Positions 59,523 to 64,000 of a stretch of DNA of 64,000 nt are shown piece by piece (the first letter of the stretch is position 1; the number at the start of each line of letters is the position of its first letter). The stretch covers positions 3,416 to 67,415 of the forward strand of contig JBARAD010000312.1 of assembly GCA_049791675.1 (NCBI GenBank), in the 5' to 3' direction. Position numbers and translations under genes: made by a program. Below the pieces are notes generated by a model, which saw only the letters and a program-made list of their open reading frames with translations, did not search any database and was not told the origin of the DNA. Source of the stretch: Chryseosolibacter sp049791675. GTDB taxonomy: Bacteria > Bacteroidota > Bacteroidia > Cytophagales > Cyclobacteriaceae.

Positions 59523-61799
59523 GTGAAAATTCTCTGCTTCATTCTATTCTTCATCGCGCCTCTGGTCAGTGCGGCCCAGACTGTCAACATCATGGGAAGC
59601 GTGGAAAATAGCGCGGCGGAGGTCCTCCCGCTGGCCACGGTTCTGGTCTTGCCAGACAGTACCATCACTTCTGCCGATGATGAGGGACGGTTCTCAGTTC
59701 GAACGCAGAAGGGAAGGAAGGAGATCGTTATTACCTATACAGGCTATGAGACCTTCCATCAGGAATTTGACCTCGAAAAGGATTCTGTTTTTGGTTTTGT
59801 CCTGCGCGCAAAGGTATCTCATTTGCAAGCGGTGACTATAGACGCGAATCGTTATTCGTCGGAAGATCTGGTGCAGTCTACCCAAACGGGAACAACGACC
59901 CTAACGCAAAAGGATCTGACTGGGATACCCGTGCTGGGAGGAGAGGCAGACCTGATCAAAACTTTACAGTTATTGCCTGGCACCGTCCGGGGTGTGGAGG
60001 GAAGTTCGGATCTGTTTGTCAGGGGCGGCGCGGCCGACCAGAATCTTGTCCTGCTTGACGGAGCACCCATCTATAATACGAGTCATCTCTTCGGTTTCCT
60101 CTCGGTATTTAATCCGTCAATCCTGGATAATGTGGAGGCCATCAATGGCGGTTTCCCCGCTGAATACGGAGGCAGGCTATCGTCGATCTTAAATATCTCC
60201 ACCAATGCAGCGCTGGCTGAACGCACCAGGATTTCTGGTGACGTGGGGTTAATTGCTTCCCGACTTTACGTGGAACAACCGCTTATGAAAGATAAGGTAA
60301 GTGTCTGGGTGGCGGGCAGAAGAACCTATATAGACCAGGTCGTGAAAACCATTGGTGAAGAACTCCCCTACTTTTTCTATGACATCAACGCGAAACTGAT
60401 TCTTCAACCTTCTGCGCGGGATAAAATAGAGATCAGCTATTACGGCGGTGAAGATATCCTGGACATTTTCAGAGACCGTAACAATGATGGGAATGGATTC
60501 TTTACTTCCTATTCCTCCGGAAATTCCAGCCAGTCGTTCCGTTGGGCTCATTCATTTCCGTCAGAATGGAAGGGTTCCCTGGCGCTCACACGCTCTGCTT
60601 ACCAGTACAACATCAGCAATAATTTTGAGGAGAATCAGCTGCTGGCGCTATCAGATATTGAGGACTACAGCGCAAGGGTTATCTTCCGGAAGGATGGCAC
60701 CAAAGGTTCTGCGTTTCAGATTGGAGCAGAGTGGACACGCCATGCGATCAGCCCCAACATCATCAATACAACAGGTACGATCTCGGAATTGCTGGAAAGC
60801 AGTGCGTCGCGGGGAAGACTTTCACATGAAGTGAGCCTGCACCTGCAGGAAGAATGGTCCCTCACACCCCGACTATTGATCAATGCCGGCTTCAGGGCCT
60901 CTGCGGGAATGATAAGGAGCAGGAATTATTTCGTACCCGAGCCACGTCTTTCCATGCGCCTGGCCATGTCGAAGCATGAGGCGCTCAAGTTCAGCTACTC
61001 GAGAATGGCGCAGTATATGCACCGCATTTCCAATTCCGCAGTCACTACCCCAACCGATGTCTGGTATACGGTGACCGACGAGATTGGCCCCCAATCCTCA
61101 CATCAGGTAGCCACCGCGTGGCAAAGGTTTATTTCGCGGGGGAAAGTATTCCTAAGCATGGAAGCCTATTACAAGACAATGCGCAACCTGATTGGCTATG
61201 AGGAAGGGACAAACTTATTTTTTAACACGGATTTTGAATCCAGATTAATTCAGGGAAGCGGTCGGGCCTACGGGGTCGAACTACTGGCAAGGAAGGAATC
61301 CGGTAAGTTAACAGGGTGGATCAGCTATACGCTTTCGTGGTCGCGAAGACATTTTGAACAGATAAACAATGGTGATTGGTTTCCCGCCCGTTATGACCGG
61401 AGGCACAATGGCGCCGTCGTTGCCCAATATGGCATTGGCACCCGCTGGGCAGTTTCGCTTGTGTGGGAATTTATTAGCGGTGCAAGATTTACACCGATTG
61501 TCGGACAGTATGTGGTGCTGGCCCCGACGCTGACAGGCATGGACCTGATACCTATTTATTCCGGGATTAACCAGGTGAAGCTCGCCGATACGCACCGCCT
61601 GGATGTTGGCATCAAGTTCATGAGTAAACCGGGAAAGAAATTTCAATGGCACTGGTTCGCGGGGGTATACAACGTATATAACAGAGCAAGTCCTGTGGGA
61701 ATTATTATCGAACAAAGCGATGTCGATGGATCTTTGCGCTACCTGCAACCGGGATTGTTTGGCATGCTACCCTTCATCAGCTATGGTTTTAGTATTTGA
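59523..61799 (+). CDS. TonB-dependent receptor with carboxypeptidase-like domain
   Basis: 758 residues from the GTG chosen. Signal peptide VKILCFILFFIAPLVSAAQ, then a carboxypeptidase-like regulatory domain (about 20-105), a plug (about 110-220: VLGGEADLIKTLQLLPGTVRGVEGSSDLFVRGGAADQNLVLLDG) and a barrel. A TTG at 59499 and a GTG at 59520 are alternative starts; no ATG is near. The C-terminus ends MLPFISYGFSI. The pattern LGGEADLIKTLQLLPG is typical of the subgroup paired with DUF4249 lipoproteins, and a DUF4249 gene follows. The substrate is unknown. Confidence 0.93.
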   Translation: MKILCFILFFIAPLVSAAQTVNIMGSVENSAAEVLPLATVLVLPDSTITSADDEGRFSVRTQKGRKEIVITYTGYETFHQEFDLEKDSVFGFVLRAKVSHLQAVTIDANRYSSEDLVQSTQTGTTTLTQKDLTGIPVLGGEADLIKTLQLLPGTVRGVEGSSDLFVRGGAADQNLVLLDGAPIYNTSHLFGFLSVFNPSILDNVEAINGGFPAEYGGRLSSILNISTNAALAERTRISGDVGLIASRLYVEQPLMKDKVSVWVAGRRTYIDQVVKTIGEELPYFFYDINAKLILQPSARDKIEISYYGGEDILDIFRDRNNDGNGFFTSYSSGNSSQSFRWAHSFPSEWKGSLALTRSAYQYNISNNFEENQLLALSDIEDYSARVIFRKDGTKGSAFQIGAEWTRHAISPNIINTTGTISELLESSASRGRLSHEVSLHLQEEWSLTPRLLINAGFRASAGMIRSRNYFVPEPRLSMRLAMSKHEALKFSYSRMAQYMHRISNSAVTTPTDVWYTVTDEIGPQSSHQVATAWQRFISRGKVFLSMEAYYKTMRNLIGYEEGTNLFFNTDFESRLIQGSGRAYGVELLARKESGKLTGWISYTLSWSRRHFEQINNGDWFPARYDRRHNGAVVAQYGIGTRWAVSLVWEFISGARFTPIVGQYVVLAPTLTGMDLIPIYSGINQVKLADTHRLDVGIKFMSKPGKKFQWHWFAGVYNVYNRASPVGIIIEQSDVDGSLRYLQPGLFGMLPFISYGFSI

Positions 61800-61807
61800 T
61801 AGATGTC

Positions 61808-62677
61808 ATGATTAATCGAAGCCGGATTTCATCAGGATATGTCACAGCGCTGGTGCTGACAGGGGTCGCATGGCTGATGACATCCTGCTTTCCTGATCCG
61901 CTCGAAGTGCAGACCATCCCTGAAGCGAAGGTTGAGATGGTTGTATCGACACTAATGATCCCGGATCAAACGCTGATGGTATTGCTTACCAGAACGTTTG
62001 GTGCACTCGACGCCAGTGACGACAGTGACCCGCAGGAACTCCTGGATTTTATTGCCGTGAATGATGCGGTCGTCACGGTTGAAGGTCCGGAAAGTCGCGA
62101 CACGTTGGTGTTCACTGGTAACGGGGTGTATACTGGTGGTTCTATAGCTTTTAAAGCCGGTGAAACCTATCGCCTGTTTGTCCGGAGCGAGGAATACGGG
62201 GAACTTTACGCTGCCACGGAGGTAAAACCAAGAGTGGAGTTTACAAAAGCAGAGGCAGGACTTTATTATAACGGGTATAATGACACGCTGGCGCAGATCA
62301 CCTATGCGTTTAAAGATCCACCCGAAAAGAACTGGTATATGGTCAATGTACAGGAGGTCGAACAGGAGGATTTTATCGAAAACCTGCTGAACCCGAGAGC
62401 TTTTACGATACTGATCAACGATGAGGGATTTAATGACCAGACTTTTGGAGAGAGATTCAGGGTCTTTCCAAGAGATTATGGTCCCGGTGACACCATTGCC
62501 CTTTCCCTATCCAACATCAGCGAAGAATATTACCGGTTTATGAAACTGAGGATCGATAACAGGTTTAGCTTTGTGGAGTTCATCAGCGAACCGTTGAACT
62601 ATCCTTCCAATGTGGTTGGAGGAAAGGGTTATTTTAACCTGTATGTACCCGATGTGGAAATTTTTGTTTTTGAGTAG
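61808..62677 (+). CDS. DUF4249 lipoprotein, receptor partner
   Basis: 289 residues from the ATG at 61808. A lipobox ending LMTSC gives Cys27. The mature part has the DUF4249 pattern: LDFIAVNDAVVTVEGPESRDTLVF, GNGVYTGGSIAFKAGETYRLFV and a C-terminal NYPSNVVGGKGYFNLYVPD. In Bacteroidota such lipoproteins follow TonB-dependent receptor genes, as here; they are thought to sit on the outer membrane with the receptor, but no function is established. It begins nine bases after the receptor stop, so the two are in one operon. Confidence 0.9.
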   Translation: MINRSRISSGYVTALVLTGVAWLMTSCFPDPLEVQTIPEAKVEMVVSTLMIPDQTLMVLLTRTFGALDASDDSDPQELLDFIAVNDAVVTVEGPESRDTLVFTGNGVYTGGSIAFKAGETYRLFVRSEEYGELYAATEVKPRVEFTKAEAGLYYNGYNDTLAQITYAFKDPPEKNWYMVNVQEVEQEDFIENLLNPRAFTILINDEGFNDQTFGERFRVFPRDYGPGDTIALSLSNISEEYYRFMKLRIDNRFSFVEFISEPLNYPSNVVGGKGYFNLYVPDVEIFVFE

Positions 62678-62775
62678 ACGGCATGCTTTTATCCACAGGA
62701 ACAATGCCGAATATGTTCCGACGTTAAGCGTGATTAAATACCAATTGTTAACTTGTAACTGTAAAAACTGATTTT

Positions 62776-63519
62776 ATGCCATCTGAGCGATCCAATGATC
62801 TGAAACTTGCTGTCCTGATCGATGCCGATAACATTCCGTATTCCAATGTGAAAGGGATGATGGAAGAGATCGCGAAATATGGTACGCCCACCTTTAAACG
62901 CATTTACGGAGACTGGACAAAACCCACTACGACCGGATGGAAGGGCGTGTTATTACAAAACGCCATAACACCCATCCAGCAATACAGCTACACATCGGGA
63001 AAGAATGCCACCGATTCGGCCATGATCATTGACGCCATGGATATCCTGTACACCGGACGTGTCGATGGGTTTTGTATTGTCTCCAGCGACAGCGACTTTA
63101 CGCGCCTTGCTACACGCTTGCGTGAAGCCGGAATGAAGGTGATCGGTATTGGAGAAAAGAAAACCCCTGAACCTTTTATTACAGCATGCGACAAGTTCAT
63201 ATATATTGAAATTCTGTCTGACGAGGATGTTACTCCTGACGTAAAAGCAAGAAGACATAAAAAGGACTCGTTCCAGAAATTGGATCGAAGGGTGCTGAAC
63301 CTGATTACCTCCAGTATCAATGACGTAGCGGATGAAGGCGGATGGGCTTTCCTCGGTGAAGTCGGTACCCTTATCCTAAAAAAGCAGCCGAACTTTGATG
63401 CGCGTAACTACGGATTCCGGAAACTGCTCCAGCTTATGAAAAGTATCGATGACATTGAAGTGGATGAGCGCCAAAGTGAGAGCGGTGGAACGCGACACGT
63501 TTACGTCAAAGTAAAATGA
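62776..63519 (+). CDS. NYN-domain (LabA-like) protein with OST-HTH domain
   Basis: 247 residues. The PIN-like NYN nuclease domain (about 8-140) has the acidic metal residues in LIDADNIPYSNV, ATDSAMIIDAMDILY and CIVSSDSDFTRLATRLREAGMKVIGIGEKK. The C-terminal region (about 165-245: RVLNLITSSINDVADEGGWAFLGEVGTLILKKQPNFDARNYGFRKL) is an OST-HTH/LOTUS RNA-binding domain. It is probably a cytoplasmic RNA-binding or RNA-cleaving protein; the target is unknown. It is a single gene between the DUF4249 gene and a convergent partial gene. Confidence 0.92.
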   Translation: MPSERSNDLKLAVLIDADNIPYSNVKGMMEEIAKYGTPTFKRIYGDWTKPTTTGWKGVLLQNAITPIQQYSYTSGKNATDSAMIIDAMDILYTGRVDGFCIVSSDSDFTRLATRLREAGMKVIGIGEKKTPEPFITACDKFIYIEILSDEDVTPDVKARRHKKDSFQKLDRRVLNLITSSINDVADEGGWAFLGEVGTLILKKQPNFDARNYGFRKLLQLMKSIDDIEVDERQSESGGTRHVYVKVK

Positions 63520-64000
63520 TCATTTCGCCGCCTGGGTCTCAAAGAAGGTGTTCAACAGCGATATTAGCTCTGCCTGAGTCAGGTGATACATTACGCGGTG
63601 ATGCGTCTCATTAAAAGCCGTCAGGAGCCGATAATAGTCAGCCTCGCTGAGTGAATGCTTCTTCATCAGCCCCGCTTTCAATTCCGGGTTGTTCACCACA
63701 ACATCGACATAGGTTTTCACCAGGATGTTCTCTTGCCTCAAAACGGCAACTTTGATCTTTTCTTTTTTGGCTTTGGAGAAATAAAACGGAATATGGCGTT
63801 GACGCTGTGCATTCTGCTCCTCAAACATGCCCTCGTAAAGATTCTCGCGTCTGTATTCATCGATGGTCACAGCCTGGAGGAGCGTGTATTTTTCGTTGAG
63901 CCGGATGATCCCGGATTCATAGTCTGTAAGCGGCACTTCAAGGGTCTCATACCCGACAAGTGAAAACACCAGGATATCGCTCCGCATAGCCCGGATACTG
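63520..64000 (-). CDS. Carboxypeptidase-regulatory-domain protein, 5' end cut by window
   Basis: The reading frame continues to the right edge with no stop, so the gene is partial; the last 160 codons are present. The visible start (SIRAMRSDILVFSLVGYETLEVPL) is the second half of a carboxypeptidase-like beta sandwich (DxLVFSxVGYE is its signature), followed by LNEKYTLLQAVTIDEYRRENLYEG. The rest is charged and alpha-helical (YFSKAKKEKIKVAVLRQENI) without a membrane segment. A short family of such proteins occurs in Bacteroidota but its function is unknown. An internal ATG at 63987 is not a credible start because it would cut the domain. Confidence 0.8.
   Translation of the reverse strand, partial: SIRAMRSDILVFSLVGYETLEVPLTDYESGIIRLNEKYTLLQAVTIDEYRRENLYEGMFEEQNAQRQRHIPFYFSKAKKEKIKVAVLRQENILVKTYVDVVVNNPELKAGLMKKHSLSEADYYRLLTAFNETHHRVMYHLTQAELISLLNTFFETQAAK

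Overview
The window looks like chromosomal DNA of a free-living Bacteroidota, most likely order Cytophagales with roughly 50% GC. This is inferred from the gene families: carboxypeptidase-like/TonB-dependent outer-membrane receptors, a DUF4249 lipoprotein, a T9SS-sorted FG-GAP protein, the rpmB-rpmG-DUF4295-ftsY block, a one-chain E1 alpha/beta ketoacid dehydrogenase, and bacillithiol genes. Several genes also have promoters of the Bacteroidota type (TTTG, about 19 nt, TAnnTTTG). Nothing looks like a prophage, insertion sequence, CRISPR array or rRNA operon. One tRNA gene, tRNA-Val(TAC), is present.

Layout. 1-5 kb: start of a YtxJ-type bacilliredoxin gene, a large secreted basic repeat protein, and a fused 2-oxoacid dehydrogenase E1. 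5-8.2 kb: M16 peptidase, ispF, mnmD, rhodanese. 8.5-14.6 kb: gltB-gltD (ammonia assimilation) ending in a clear terminator. 14.7-16.7 kb: aguB and aguA (agmatine to putrescine), preceded by a perfect inverted repeat. 16.8-20.4 kb, minus strand: 5-formyl-THF cyclo-ligase, bshC (bacillithiol), rimO. 20.5-21.7 kb: a lipoprotein plus a small outer-membrane-like protein. 21.7-23.4 kb, minus: ftsY, DUF4295, rpmG, rpmB. 23.5-31.2 kb: HAD phosphatase, FG-GAP/T9SS protein, murF, DUF2461, AsmA-like protein. 31.5-37.9 kb: an ECF sigma factor overlapping a membrane protein that looks like an anti-sigma/outer-membrane fusion, followed by a run of envelope genes (four-repeat CHRD lipoprotein, SprB-repeat/heme lipoprotein, OB-fold protein, YceI, DUF5777 barrel). 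38-43 kb: beta-helix protein, small proteins, ferritin, [2Fe-2S] thioredoxin-like ferredoxin, an orphan protein, a palindrome-rich gene-free stretch and tRNA-Val. 43.3-48.2 kb: LytS/LytR-type two-component pair divergent from an outer-membrane receptor with an unusual C-terminal extra domain. 48.3-52.5 kb: trehalose synthase/phosphatase fusion and a GH15 hydrolase behind a structured leader. 52.5-57.4 kb: GNAT, sugar-acid dehydratase plus SDR, pirin, nitroreductase. 57.4-64 kb: TPR histidine kinase, TonB-dependent receptor with DUF4249 lipoprotein, NYN-domain protein and the 3' part of a gene cut by the window edge.

Most of the window is core metabolism. The least explained parts are the Y-x-G-N repeat protein (86-2770), the sigma-linked envelope cluster (31.5-37.9 kb), the receptor with a periplasmic tail domain (45.3-48.2 kb), the nested-hairpin leader of the trehalose operon (48.4 kb) and several perfect palindromes at promoters (14.65, 23.40 and 42.8-43.07 kb). 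All family calls were made by eye from motifs; no database search was possible.
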